A stretch of DNA of 36,409 bases, from NCBI GenBank assembly GCA_944385905.1, contig CALWZA010000003.1, forward strand, positions 1 through 36,409. Direction: 5' to 3'. Position 1 is the first letter of the stretch; each line of letters opens with the position of its first letter. The position numbers and the translations under genes were made by a program. Below are positions 24,079-33,174 of the stretch, one piece after another. The notes below the pieces were generated by a model. It was not told where the DNA came from, did no database searches, and worked only from the letters and a program-made list of their open reading frames with translations. This stretch comes from an uncultured Clostridia bacterium. GTDB taxonomy: Bacteria; Bacillota; Clostridia; Oscillospirales; Ruminococcaceae.

Positions 24079-24924
24079 ATGAGAAAATCATTAAGCAGAT
24101 ATTTTCCGGTTTTTGTGCTTCCGACGCTTGCGGCGTTTACAATTGCGTTTGCGGTGCCTTTTGTTATGGGTATATATCTGTCATTTACAAAATTCACAAC
24201 GATAACAAACGCTCAGTGGGTTGGAATAGATAATTATGTTAAAGCTTTTACCTATGACGGCGATTTTGTCCACGCTCTTTGGTTTACAGCCCTGTTTACC
24301 GTTGTCTCGGTAGTGACCGTTAATGTCTTTGCGTTTATTCTTGCGCTGCTGCTTACCCGTGGGATAAGAGGCACAAACTTTTTTCGGTCGGTTTTTTTCA
24401 TGCCGAACCTTATAGGCGGAATTGTACTCGGATATATCTGGAATCTATTGATAAACGGGGTTTTGTCTTATTCGGGAACGGATTTGACCTATAAGGCGGA
24501 ATACGGTTTTTGGGGACTTGTTTTGCTGACAAACTGGCAGCTTATCGGATATATGATGGTAATATATATAGCGGGGCTTCAGAATATACCCGACTCGCTT
24601 TCCGAGGCGGCGTCAATAGACGGGGCATCGCCGTTCAAAACCTTAATAAGGATAAAAATTCCCATGGTCATGGCTTCAATTACAATATGCACATTTCTTA
24701 CACTGACTAACTCGTTTAAAATGTTTGACCAAAACCTCGCCCTGACCGCCGGACTTCCCGAAAAGGAAACCGAAATGCTGGCGCTTAATATTTATAATAC
24801 GTTTTACGGCAGAAGCGGCTGGCAGGGAATAGGTCAGGCAAAAGCGGTTATGTTTTTCATTATCGTGGCGGCAATAGCGTTTATTCAGCTTAAAATCACA
24901 AAAAGCAGGGAGGTTGAGCAGTAG
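24079..24924 (+). CDS. Sugar ABC transporter permease, MalF type
   Basis: A 281-residue inner membrane permease with six helices. The ATPase-coupling EAA loop reads SEAASIDGASPFKTLIRIKI at about 173-192, as in the MalF/LacF subfamily of carbohydrate importers. Other landmarks are the N-terminal AVPFVMGIYLSFTKF and the C-terminal FMFDQNLALT-like segment (SFKMFDQNLALTAG). It pairs with the next gene product. No ATPase gene is in the locus, so a shared MsiK-type ATPase encoded elsewhere is expected. GAAAGGAAAAG lies upstream of the ATG. Confidence 0.92.
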   Translation: MRKSLSRYFPVFVLPTLAAFTIAFAVPFVMGIYLSFTKFTTITNAQWVGIDNYVKAFTYDGDFVHALWFTALFTVVSVVTVNVFAFILALLLTRGIRGTNFFRSVFFMPNLIGGIVLGYIWNLLINGVLSYSGTDLTYKAEYGFWGLVLLTNWQLIGYMMVIYIAGLQNIPDSLSEAASIDGASPFKTLIRIKIPMVMASITICTFLTLTNSFKMFDQNLALTAGLPEKETEMLALNIYNTFYGRSGWQGIGQAKAVMFFIIVAAIAFIQLKITKSREVEQ

Positions 24925-24926
24925 AA

Positions 24927-25763
24927 ATGGAAAATAAAAGAGCTTCGGCACTGTTTACTTTCGTTGCGCTTAGCATCCTTGCGTTTGTGTTTTTGATTCC
25001 GATAGGGCTTGTTGTCATGAATTCTTTCAAGTCGCGGCTCTATATATCTTCTCAGCCTTTTGCGTTTCCGAGTTCCGAAACTTTCGCGGGGTTCGGCAAT
25101 TATATAAACGGTCTGACGTCGTCCGGGTTTGCAGCCGCTTTCGGCAGGTCGGTGTTTATAACCGTTTTTTCGGTTTTGCTGATAGTTGTGTGCGCCTCCA
25201 TGACGGCTTGGTATATAGTAAGAGCGAATTCAGCCGTGACAAAGCTTTTGTATTATCTTTTTGTTTTCAGCATGATAGTGCCGTTTCAAATGGTCATGTA
25301 TACAATGACGTATGTTGTAAACAAGCTTAATTTCGACAACCTTATCGGAATAGTTTTTGTCTATCTCGGCTTTGGCTCAGGGCTTTCCGTATTTATGTTC
25401 AGCGGCTTTGTCAAAAGCATTCCGCTTGAAATTGAGGAGGCGGCGACTATAGACGGATGCAGTCCGCTGCAAACATTTTTCAGAATAGTTTTTCCCGTTT
25501 TAAAGCCGACGGCGATAACCGTCTCGATACTAAACGCAATGTGGATTTGGAACGACTATCTGCTGCCTTACCTTGTATTGGGAACGGACGATAAAACCGT
25601 GCCTGTCGCTATCCAAATCGCAATGCAGGGAGCATACGGAGCGACAGATTACGGCGGCTTTATGGCAATGCTTGTCCTTGCGATAATTCCTATTGTGATT
25701 TTTTATGCGGTAAGTCAGAAATATATCATTAAAGGAGTAATCGCGGGGGCGGTTAAAGGATAA
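24927..25763 (+). CDS. Sugar ABC transporter permease, MalG type
   Basis: A 278-residue permease with six helices and the EAA loop EEAATIDGCSPLQTFFRIVF at about 172-191, typical of MalG-like subunits. The N-terminal IPIGLVVMNSFKS and the central NLIGIVFVYLGFGSGLSVFM are characteristic. It starts 2 bases after the stop of the MalF-type gene, with AGGGAGG about 13 bases upstream inside that gene. It should form the translocation channel with the partner. Confidence 0.92.
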   Translation: MENKRASALFTFVALSILAFVFLIPIGLVVMNSFKSRLYISSQPFAFPSSETFAGFGNYINGLTSSGFAAAFGRSVFITVFSVLLIVVCASMTAWYIVRANSAVTKLLYYLFVFSMIVPFQMVMYTMTYVVNKLNFDNLIGIVFVYLGFGSGLSVFMFSGFVKSIPLEIEEAATIDGCSPLQTFFRIVFPVLKPTAITVSILNAMWIWNDYLLPYLVLGTDDKTVPVAIQIAMQGAYGATDYGGFMAMLVLAIIPIVIFYAVSQKYIIKGVIAGAVKG

Positions 25764-25872
25764 ATACGCAATTATTAATAAACGGTTAACATAAGATAAT
25801 TTACTATAGGTTATAATTATCCTGTCAGAGCAAGGAAAATGCGAAAACAAAGTACTCAAGAAGGGGATTTTA

Positions 25873-27402
25873 ATGAGCGAACCAAGCTGCCGAAAAAACG
25901 GAGTTCTTATGCATATATCTTCACTGCCGTCGGAGTTCGGAATTGGAACTCTCGGGCGTCAGGCGTATGCTTTTGCGGATTTTTTAAATAAATCATGCCA
26001 AGGCTATTGGCAGATACTTCCTATATGCCCGACTTCCTTCGGCGATTCCCCCTATCAGAGCTTTTCAACTTTTGCGGGAAATCCTTATTTTATAGACCTT
26101 GAGCTTTTGGCAAAGGACGGATATATAAAAAAATCAGACTGGGAAAACGAAAACTTCGGAGACGACCCGTGCAGAGTCGATTATGAGCTTCTTTATAAAA
26201 GCAGAGGCAAGCTGTTTTTAAAGGTTTATCAAAACTTTATTAAAAACATCCCTGAAGGCTTTGAAAACTTTTGCTCAGAGAATAAATACTGGCTTGACGA
26301 TTACGCTTTGTTTATGGCGGTTAAGGACGAACACGGCGGAGAGCCTTTTTGCAGGTGGGAGGATGACATCCGCCGTCGTGAGCCGCAGGCTCTTGAATAC
26401 TGGGAAGACAAATGCAAAGAGCGTGTAATATACTATAAAATGCTTCAGTATTTGTTTTTTAAGCAGTGGAAAGAGCTTAAATCTTATGTAAACTCCAAGG
26501 GAATTAAGATAATAGGAGACCTTCCGATTTATGTTGCGGCTGACAGCGCGGACGTTTGGGCTGAGCCTGAGCAGTTTTCGCTTGATGAGGACTTAAATCC
26601 GATTGAAGTCGCGGGCTGTCCTCCGGACGCCTTTTCAAAGGACGGTCAGCTTTGGGGAAACCCTGTTTATGACTGGGAATACATGAAGAAAGACGGCTAC
26701 CGCTGGTGGATTTCAAGGCTTAAAAAGTGTCTGGAGATATACGATATCATAAGAGTAGACCATTTTCGGGGCTTCGATTCTTATTACTGCATAAAAAGCG
26801 GAGAAAAAACAGCTAAAAAAGGAGTATGGCGAAAAGGCCCCGGAATTGAGTTTTGGAAAGCAATGAAAAATGAGCTTTCAAGCCTGCCGATAATTGCCGA
26901 GGATCTCGGCTTTCTTACCGACAGCGTCAGAAAACTACTTAAAAGAAGCGGCTTCCCGGGTATGAAGGTGCTTCAGTTTGCGTTTGATTCAAGGGAGGAA
27001 AGCGACTACCTGCCGTATATGTACGAGAAAAACAGCGTCGTTTATACAGGCACTCACGATAACGACACAATAATCGGCTGGACAAAAACCGCAAAAGCTA
27101 AAGACGTTGCGTTTGCGAAAAAATATCTTCGGGCAAAGAGTACGAAGAGTTTGGCTGAAAGCATGATGACAGCTGCGATGGCGAGCGTGTCCGATGCATG
27201 TATACTTACAATGCAGGATTTGCTTAAACTCGGCTCGGAAGCGAGAATGAACACTCCGTCAACCATTGGAGGAAACTGGGAGTGGCGAATGGCGCCGGAC
27301 GCCGATTTGTCACAAGCGCAGGAGTTTTTGAAATATAACACAGTGCTTTACGGCAGGGCTGACAGAAAAGAATTTGATTATGCAAAGGAGACCGACTCAT
27401 GA
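25873..27402 (+). CDS. malQ: 4-alpha-glucanotransferase (amylomaltase, GH77)
   Basis: A 509-residue cytoplasmic enzyme that transfers alpha-1,4-glucan segments between maltodextrins, releasing glucose and making longer chains. GH77 landmarks: the N-terminal MHISSLPSEFGIGTLG, SFGDSPYQSFSTFAGNPYFI, GDLPIYVAADSADVWAEPE with the 250s loop, nucleophile D296 in RVDHFRGF, acid/base E343 in IAEDLGF and D396 in TGTHDNDT. Length is normal. AAGGGGA lies 7 bases before the ATG. It follows the importer by about 110 bases and overlaps glgP by 4 bases, so import and breakdown of maltodextrin are probably coordinated. Confidence 0.95.
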   Translation: MSEPSCRKNGVLMHISSLPSEFGIGTLGRQAYAFADFLNKSCQGYWQILPICPTSFGDSPYQSFSTFAGNPYFIDLELLAKDGYIKKSDWENENFGDDPCRVDYELLYKSRGKLFLKVYQNFIKNIPEGFENFCSENKYWLDDYALFMAVKDEHGGEPFCRWEDDIRRREPQALEYWEDKCKERVIYYKMLQYLFFKQWKELKSYVNSKGIKIIGDLPIYVAADSADVWAEPEQFSLDEDLNPIEVAGCPPDAFSKDGQLWGNPVYDWEYMKKDGYRWWISRLKKCLEIYDIIRVDHFRGFDSYYCIKSGEKTAKKGVWRKGPGIEFWKAMKNELSSLPIIAEDLGFLTDSVRKLLKRSGFPGMKVLQFAFDSREESDYLPYMYEKNSVVYTGTHDNDTIIGWTKTAKAKDVAFAKKYLRAKSTKSLAESMMTAAMASVSDACILTMQDLLKLGSEARMNTPSTIGGNWEWRMAPDADLSQAQEFLKYNTVLYGRADRKEFDYAKETDS

Positions 27403-29747
27403 GCGAGCTGAAAAAAATCATAACACTTTTTGCGGGGGCGGATTATCATAAAACTGTTTCGGAGCTAAGTCCGACGGAGCTTCACAACGCTGTCTCAAAA
27501 GCAATCATGGCGGATATTGCGCAAAACTGGGAAAAATCGCTTGAAACCCACTCTAAAAAAAGAAGGGCATATTATCTGTCGGCGGAATTCCTAGTGGGAA
27601 GAGCGATATTTAACAATCTTTTATGCAGCGGCAAGTACGACGAGATTAAGGAAATTTTATCTCAGCTCGGCGCCGATATAAACGATATGGAGGAAATTGA
27701 GGACGCTGCTTTGGGAAACGGCGGACTCGGAAGACTTGCGGCGTGTTTTCTGGACAGCGCGGCAACGCTTGGGCTTCCTCTTGACGGCTACGGAATAAGA
27801 TACCGATTCGGAATTTTCAAACAGTATTTTGAGGACGGATTTCAAAAGGAAACCGCCGACGACTGGTCACGATACGGCGACCCTTGGTCGGTGAGAGCGG
27901 ACGACGATACTGTTACGGTGAGCTTTTCAGACGGCGACGTAAAAGCCGTGCCTTACGATATGCCGATAATCGGGTATAAGACAAAGCATATTTCAACACT
28001 GCGCCTGTGGCAGTGCGAGCCGATTGAGCAGTTTGATTTTGAGCTTTTTAACGAGCAGAAGTATGACAAATCGGTTCGGGCAAAAAATAAAGCAGAGGAT
28101 ATCTCAAGAGTGCTGTATCCGAACGATTCGACCGACGAGGGAAAGCTTTTAAGGCTTAAACAGCAGTATTTCTTTTCGAGCGCGTCTCTTCAGGATATAT
28201 TGAAAAAGTATAAAAAGGTTCACGGAAACGACTATTCAAAGCTTGCGGACTATGTTTCAATCCAGCTCAACGATACTCATCCCGTCATAGCGATTCCTGA
28301 GCTTATAAGGCTTATGATGAACGACGGTCAAAGCTTCAGTTATTCTCTCGCGGCGGTTGAAAAAGTTTTTAACTACACAAATCACACTGTAATGCAGGAA
28401 GCTTTGGAAAAATGGGATATAAAAACCGTCAAAAAGGTTTCACCCGAAATTGCTAAAATCATATCGAAAATCAACGCTAAATTCAAATCCGAGCTTGAAA
28501 AAGCAGGAGTAAGCCAGGATAAATATTCAAAGCTTCTTATAGTGCAGGATAAAACCGTTCACATGGCTTATCTTGCGTGCAGATGCTCAGGTCACATAAA
28601 CGGTGTGGCCGAGATTCACACCGAGATTTTGAAAAACGACGTTTTAAAGTGCTGGTATGAGCTTTATCCCGAAAAGTTTTGCAACAAGACAAACGGAATT
28701 ACTCAGCGCAGGTGGCTTGCGCTGTGCAACCCGAAGCTGAGTGAGCTTATAACCGAGCTTTTGGGCGGCAGCGGCTGGATAACAGACCTTTCGCAGTTAA
28801 AAAAGCTCGAGCGCTATGCCGACGACAAGGCTGTGCTTGACAGGTTTATTGAAATCAAGAAAAATAATAAACTGACGCTCAGAGACTATATTCAAAAGCA
28901 CGACGGAGCCGAATTTGACGTTTGTTCGATAACCGACGTTCAGATTAAGAGACTTCACGAATATAAAAGACAGCTTTTAAATATTCTGTGTATTCTTGAG
29001 CTTTATTTTGAGATAAAAGAGGGAAGCCTGAAGGACTTCACACCGACAACCTTTATTTTCGGAGCAAAGGCAGCGCCCGGATATTTCAGGGCAAAGGGCA
29101 TAATAAAGCTTATAAATGAGGTCGCAAAGCTGATAGCCGAGGATGAAGCGGTCAGCAGGTATATCAAAGTAATATTTGTTTCTGATTACAATGTCTCATA
29201 TGCCGAGAAAATCATAGCTGCGGCTGATGTTTCCGAGCAGATTTCAACAGCAGGAACAGAAGCGTCGGGAACCGGAAATATGAAGCTTATGCTAAACGGC
29301 GCGGTAACTCTCGGAACCTATGACGGGGCTAATATTGAAATAGTCAGAGAAGCAGGAGATGAAAACAACTTTATTTTCGGCGCAAGGGTTGAGGACATCG
29401 AAAAAATAAAGGACACCTACCGCTCAAGGGATTATTATGAAAAAGACCCGAAGATAAAAAGATGCCTTGACGCCCTTGTTGACGGCACTTTAAGCGACGG
29501 TAAAACAGGAATGTTCAAAGAGCTTTATACCTCTCTGCTCGACGGAGCCTCGTGGCATAAACCCGACCACTACTTTCTGCTTCTTGATTTTGAGCCGTGT
29601 TTAGAGGCAAAGCTCAAAGTAAACCGAGATTATACTGATAAATACGCCTTTGCAAAAAAGTGCTGGCTTAATATGTGCAATGCCGGAAAATTTTCATCGG
29701 ACAGAACCGTATCGGAATACGCGAAGGAAATCTGGAGAATAAAATAA
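27399..29747 (+). CDS. glgP: Alpha-glucan (glycogen/maltodextrin) phosphorylase
   Basis: A 782-residue PLP-dependent phosphorylase that releases glucose-1-phosphate from the non-reducing ends of alpha-1,4-glucans. Landmarks: YYLSAEFLVGRA, NGGLGRLAACFLDS, LNDTHPVIAIPELIR, the VHMAYLACRCSGHINGVA block, KRLHEYKRQLLN-like helix and TEASGTGNMKLMLNGAVTLG with the PLP lysine K629. It is slightly shorter than E. coli GlgP/MalP (about 800). The ATG overlaps malQ's TGA, with AAAGGAG upstream. With MalQ it completes a maltodextrin route to glucose and glucose-1-phosphate. Whether it prefers maltodextrin or stored glycogen is not visible. Confidence 0.95.
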   Translation: MSELKKIITLFAGADYHKTVSELSPTELHNAVSKAIMADIAQNWEKSLETHSKKRRAYYLSAEFLVGRAIFNNLLCSGKYDEIKEILSQLGADINDMEEIEDAALGNGGLGRLAACFLDSAATLGLPLDGYGIRYRFGIFKQYFEDGFQKETADDWSRYGDPWSVRADDDTVTVSFSDGDVKAVPYDMPIIGYKTKHISTLRLWQCEPIEQFDFELFNEQKYDKSVRAKNKAEDISRVLYPNDSTDEGKLLRLKQQYFFSSASLQDILKKYKKVHGNDYSKLADYVSIQLNDTHPVIAIPELIRLMMNDGQSFSYSLAAVEKVFNYTNHTVMQEALEKWDIKTVKKVSPEIAKIISKINAKFKSELEKAGVSQDKYSKLLIVQDKTVHMAYLACRCSGHINGVAEIHTEILKNDVLKCWYELYPEKFCNKTNGITQRRWLALCNPKLSELITELLGGSGWITDLSQLKKLERYADDKAVLDRFIEIKKNNKLTLRDYIQKHDGAEFDVCSITDVQIKRLHEYKRQLLNILCILELYFEIKEGSLKDFTPTTFIFGAKAAPGYFRAKGIIKLINEVAKLIAEDEAVSRYIKVIFVSDYNVSYAEKIIAAADVSEQISTAGTEASGTGNMKLMLNGAVTLGTYDGANIEIVREAGDENNFIFGARVEDIEKIKDTYRSRDYYEKDPKIKRCLDALVDGTLSDGKTGMFKELYTSLLDGASWHKPDHYFLLLDFEPCLEAKLKVNRDYTDKYAFAKKCWLNMCNAGKFSSDRTVSEYAKEIWRIK

Positions 29748-29755
29748 TCAAAAAG

Positions 29756-29786
29756 CCGCTTTCGTCAGTAACGAGGGCGGTTTTTT
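29756..29786 (+). terminator. Terminator after glgP
   Basis: CCGCTTTCGT (29756-29765) pairs with ACGAGGGCGG (29771-29780) with two wobbles and a five-base loop, followed by six Ts. It closes the alpha-glucan operon. Confidence 0.88.
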
Positions 29787-29865
29787 CAGAATAAAAGACC
29801 TTTTATCGGAATAGACTTAGCAGTAAGGACAAAGCCGAAACGATGAAAGGAATGACAGATATAAT

Positions 29866-32529
29866 ATGATTGAAAACTCAAGTCAGCAAAGACAGCGAAA
29901 TTCCGCGGCGGTTGGTCTTTCGTCTGAGGAGGCGGCAAAAAGGCTCAGAAAGTACGGAGAAAATCAGCTCGCGGCAGGGAAGAAAAGAAGCAGGTGCAGG
30001 ATATTTGTCAATCAGTTTAAGGACTTGCTCGTGCTGATACTTCTTGCGGCAACTGTGATATCGCTGTTTCTCGGTCAGGTTTATGACGCCCTCACCATTA
30101 TGATAATTGTGGTTATCAACGCTCTGCTCGGTTATATTCAGGAAAACCGCACCGAAAAGACTCTTGAGGAGCTTGAAAAAATGACAGCGCCTTCTGCAAA
30201 AGTCTACCGTGACGGAGAACTTAGGGTTATTCCTGCCGCACATATTGTTCCTGGAGACGTTTTTGAAATAGAAGCAGGCGACAGAATTCCCTGCGAAGGG
30301 TTTGTTACAGAGCAAAAATCACTTCTTTGCGATGAAGCTATACTTACCGGAGAAACAGTTCCTGTCAGCAAGGAGGAAAAGGGTGCGAGAGAAAAGCTCA
30401 AAGGGCTTAATTTGCCCTATGTGGTATATATGGGCACAACAGTTTCAAAGGGTGCGGCAAGATGCGAGGCGTTCGCGACAGGCAAGGACACACAGATGGG
30501 CGCGGTTTCAAATATGCTTGAGGACATAACAGCCGAGGAAACACCGCTTAAGAAGAAGCTGGGCGAGCTTGGAAAAATTTTGGCGCTTATATGCGGAGCT
30601 GTATGTGTAATCGTGTTCGCGGCAGGACTTTTGCGTGGCGAGCCGTTTTTCACAATGTTCATGACCTCTATAACAATAGCGATAGCGGCGATTCCCGAAG
30701 GTCTTCCGGCAACAGTTACAATTGCCCTTGCCTTGGCAATAAGAAGAATGCTTAAGAGAAACGCTTTGGTTAAGAGGCTTCATTCGGTTGAAACACTTGG
30801 GTGCGCCGAGGTGATTTGCTCGGATAAAACAGGAACAATAACCGAAAATAAAATGACAGTAACGGATATATGTACATACGGCAGGGAGTACAGCGTTTCG
30901 GGAACAGGATATAAAATAGCCGGAGAAATAGAGCCTAAATTTAAAAACAGGACGTCACGCAATGACCCGGCGCTTTCCGAGCTTTTAAAATGCGGAGTTT
31001 TATGCTCAGGTTCGGCGATATCAAGAAGAGTGAGAGCCGAATCGTCGAGAGAGAGAAAAAAAATCGGCGAATATGAGGTGGTGGGAGACCCGACGGAGAT
31101 AGCGGTGCTTGTTGCCGCCGCAAAGGGAGGAATAACCGCCGGCGAGCTTTCAAAATCATACCGCAGAACAGACGAAATTCCGTTTGACAGCGAAACACGA
31201 ACCATGTCTGTTACCGTCAGCGGAAACGGTGAAACGGCGGTGTACTCAAAAGGGGCGATAGACGTCTTGCTGTCGAGATGTACAAAGGTGCTCGTTCCCG
31301 AAACAGGAGCAAAAGCGCCTCTTACTCAGTATATTCGCGATAAAATTTCGGACAAAGCAAACGAGCTGTGCGAAAACGCTTTGAGAGTGCTTGCGTTTTC
31401 GGTAAAAAAGCAGGGAGAAGATGAGACCTTTCTCGGATTTGTAGGAATGATAGATAAACCTCGTCCCGAGGCTAAAAAGGCTATACAGGCATGTATTTCG
31501 GCAAATATCAAGGTTGTTATGATAACGGGAGACCACAAGCTCACAGCGTGCGCGGTCGCAAAGCAGGCAGGACTGATGCACGACGGAGATTTATGCTTAA
31601 CCGGCGAAGAGCTTGAAAAAATGACCGACGAACAGCTTGATAAAGCCGTGCTTAAAACGGCGGTGTTTGCGAGAGTAAATCCTGCCGATAAGCTCAGAAT
31701 AGTGAGGTCTTTTAAGCGAAACGGTCTTGTAACGGCGATGACAGGCGACGGAGTAAACGACGCTCCCGCGGTCAAGGAAGCGGACATCGGAGTTTCAATG
31801 GGAACGACAGGAACCGACGTCACTAAACAAGCGGCTGACTTGATTTTGCTGGACGACAATTTCGCAACTCTTGTATGTGCGGTCGAGCAGGGCAGAAATA
31901 TATATTCAAATATCAGAAAGCTGGTAAGGTATCTTATCTCGTGCAATATCGGCGAGGTGGTCACAATGTTTTTCAGCATTGTAATGGGATTTCCCATGGT
32001 GCTTCTGCCCACTCAGATCCTGCTTGTAAACCTTGTGACAGACGGCTTGCCCGCAATATCTCTCGGACTTGAGCCGACAGATCCCGATGTTATGAGAAAA
32101 AAGCCCAGAAAGAGCACAGACAGCTTTTTTTCAGACGGTCTTCTTACAAAAATAATATTCAGGGGTATGTTTATAGGTCTTGCGACTTTGGGATGCTTTG
32201 TGTCGGTTTTAAAGGCGACCGAAGGCTTTGAAGCCGCCGCGAGAACGGCTGCGCTTGTTACTCTTGTTATGTCTCAGCTTATACATGTTTTTGAGTGCCG
32301 AAGCGAAGAAAAATCACTTTTCAGAATTAATCCGTTTAAAAACCCTTGGCTTGTTGCCGCGGCTTCAATTTCAGCGGCGGTGATGTTTGCCTGCATTTAT
32401 ATTCCGCCTCTGCAAGCCGTTTTTTCAACTGTCGCGCTTTCAGGTGAGCTTTTGCTTAAAGCGCTGATGTACGCGGCGGCTGTACCTGTCGGAGCGTCAT
32501 TGCTCGGTCTGTTTAAGACGAATAAATGA
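29866..32529 (+). CDS. Calcium-type P-type ATPase (cation exporter)
   Basis: An 887-residue P2A-type ATPase. In order: cation N-domain (LSSEEAAKRLRKYGENQLA), first helix pair, actuator TGE (ILTGETVPVS), helix M4 with IPEGLPA (E278), phosphorylated D320 in CSDKTGTITENKM, the nucleotide-binding KGAIDVLLSRC, the hinge MTGDGVNDAPAVKEADIGV, and M6 with LVNLVTDGLPA. E278 and the N/TD residues of M6 are ligands of the SERCA-type calcium site II, so calcium export is likely; manganese or another cation is possible. Length matches bacterial PMR1/SERCA-like pumps. GAAAGGA lies rather far (14 bases) before the listed ATG. It is flanked by terminator and promoter, so probably a single-gene unit. Confidence 0.93.
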   Translation: MIENSSQQRQRNSAAVGLSSEEAAKRLRKYGENQLAAGKKRSRCRIFVNQFKDLLVLILLAATVISLFLGQVYDALTIMIIVVINALLGYIQENRTEKTLEELEKMTAPSAKVYRDGELRVIPAAHIVPGDVFEIEAGDRIPCEGFVTEQKSLLCDEAILTGETVPVSKEEKGAREKLKGLNLPYVVYMGTTVSKGAARCEAFATGKDTQMGAVSNMLEDITAEETPLKKKLGELGKILALICGAVCVIVFAAGLLRGEPFFTMFMTSITIAIAAIPEGLPATVTIALALAIRRMLKRNALVKRLHSVETLGCAEVICSDKTGTITENKMTVTDICTYGREYSVSGTGYKIAGEIEPKFKNRTSRNDPALSELLKCGVLCSGSAISRRVRAESSRERKKIGEYEVVGDPTEIAVLVAAAKGGITAGELSKSYRRTDEIPFDSETRTMSVTVSGNGETAVYSKGAIDVLLSRCTKVLVPETGAKAPLTQYIRDKISDKANELCENALRVLAFSVKKQGEDETFLGFVGMIDKPRPEAKKAIQACISANIKVVMITGDHKLTACAVAKQAGLMHDGDLCLTGEELEKMTDEQLDKAVLKTAVFARVNPADKLRIVRSFKRNGLVTAMTGDGVNDAPAVKEADIGVSMGTTGTDVTKQAADLILLDDNFATLVCAVEQGRNIYSNIRKLVRYLISCNIGEVVTMFFSIVMGFPMVLLPTQILLVNLVTDGLPAISLGLEPTDPDVMRKKPRKSTDSFFSDGLLTKIIFRGMFIGLATLGCFVSVLKATEGFEAAARTAALVTLVMSQLIHVFECRSEEKSLFRINPFKNPWLVAAASISAAVMFACIYIPPLQAVFSTVALSGELLLKALMYAAAVPVGASLLGLFKTNK

Positions 32530-32534
32530 AATTC

Positions 32535-32563
32535 TTGACAATGTCTGCCGATTGAGCTATTAT
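32535..32563 (+). promoter_or_regulatory. Promoter of the preQ1-queT unit
   Basis: TTGACA (32535-32540), 17-base spacer, TATTAT (32558-32563). It begins only 6 bases after the ATPase stop codon. Transcription should begin near 32570, right at the first base of the riboswitch stem. Confidence 0.85.
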
Positions 32564-32569
32564 GTTAAA

Positions 32570-32610
32570 GAGATGTTCCTTGCCTAACCATCTCAATAAA
32601 AAACAAGGAG
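32570..32610 (+). promoter_or_regulatory. preQ1-I riboswitch controlling queT
   Basis: P1 is GAGATG (32570-32575) with CATCTC (32589-32594). The loop contains CCTTG (32578-32582), which pairs with CAAGG (32604-32608) across an A-rich strand AATAAAAAA to form the H-type pseudoknot of preQ1-I aptamers. C32583, directly after the P2 strand, sits where the ligand-recognising cytosine is found. The AAGGAG of the queT ribosome binding site (32605-32610) is part of the pseudoknot, so ligand binding would hide it and block translation. No terminator lies between, fitting translational control. The downstream gene is a queuosine-precursor transporter, as expected. Confidence 0.9.
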
Positions 32611-32618
32611 AATTTAAT

Positions 32619-33146
32619 ATGAATCAAAAAGGTTTAACAGCTCGCAGAATTGCGGAAATAGGAATTGTGGCGGCGGTCTACGCGGTGATTACATACGCAT
32701 GCGCACCGCTTGCCTACGGCATGGTGCAGTTTCGCATATCGGAAATACTGGTACTGCTGTGCCTGTTTAAGTTTGATTACTGCATTTCAATGGTAATCGG
32801 ATGTATAGCCGCAAACATTATAAGCTCTCTCGGAGCGGTGGATATGGTTTTCGGCTCGTTTGCGACGCTTCTTGCGGTGCTGTGCATATACGCTGTCGGG
32901 AAAACCGCTTTAAAGGGTCTGCCGAGATATTTGCTGGCTTCGGCATTTCCTGTGGTTTTCAACGGAGTCATAGTCGGTCTTGAGATGAAGTTTTTTGTGC
33001 CCGACTTTGCGGATGAGCCGCTGATTTTGCTTATGGCGTGGGTCGCTCTCGGAGAGTTTGTCTGCGTGACATTGCTAGGCTCGGCTGTGTTTAAGCTTTT
33101 GGAAAAGAACAAAGCGTTTATGAAACTGATAGGCGCTGAAAAATAA
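32619..33146 (+). CDS. queT: Queuosine-precursor transporter QueT (ECF S component)
   Basis: A 175-residue membrane protein with about five to six helices, of the QueT family (PF06177), substrate-binding subunit of energy-coupling-factor importers for preQ0/preQ1-type queuosine precursors. Landmarks are the N-terminal ARRIAEIGIVAAVYAVITY, PLAYGMVQFRISEILVLLCL and FNGVIVGLEMKFF. The ATG at 32619 is chosen because AAGGAG lies 8 bases before it; the open frame from 32562 would translate the riboswitch itself. The ECF ATPases and T component must be encoded elsewhere. The preQ1-I riboswitch in the leader supports the substrate. Confidence 0.93.
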   Translation: MNQKGLTARRIAEIGIVAAVYAVITYACAPLAYGMVQFRISEILVLLCLFKFDYCISMVIGCIAANIISSLGAVDMVFGSFATLLAVLCIYAVGKTALKGLPRYLLASAFPVVFNGVIVGLEMKFFVPDFADEPLILLMAWVALGEFVCVTLLGSAVFKLLEKNKAFMKLIGAEK

Positions 33147-33174
33147 GCATATCAACCTGAAAGGATGTATTTAA

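Noticed and set aside
25786-25817. TTAACA...TATAAT as a promoter before malQ
   Set aside because: The spacer is 20 bases, beyond the useful range, and no alternative -35 is present; malQ may be read from the upstream operon.
31326-32012. 228-codon open frame on the minus strand
   Set aside because: It is antisense to the conserved hinge and M6 parts of the P-type ATPase; Ser/Thr-rich composition fits a shadow frame, and no ribosome binding site is present.
32562-32618. Upstream extension of the queT reading frame
   Set aside because: It lies in the promoter -10 and the riboswitch; the true ATG at 32619 follows AAGGAG.
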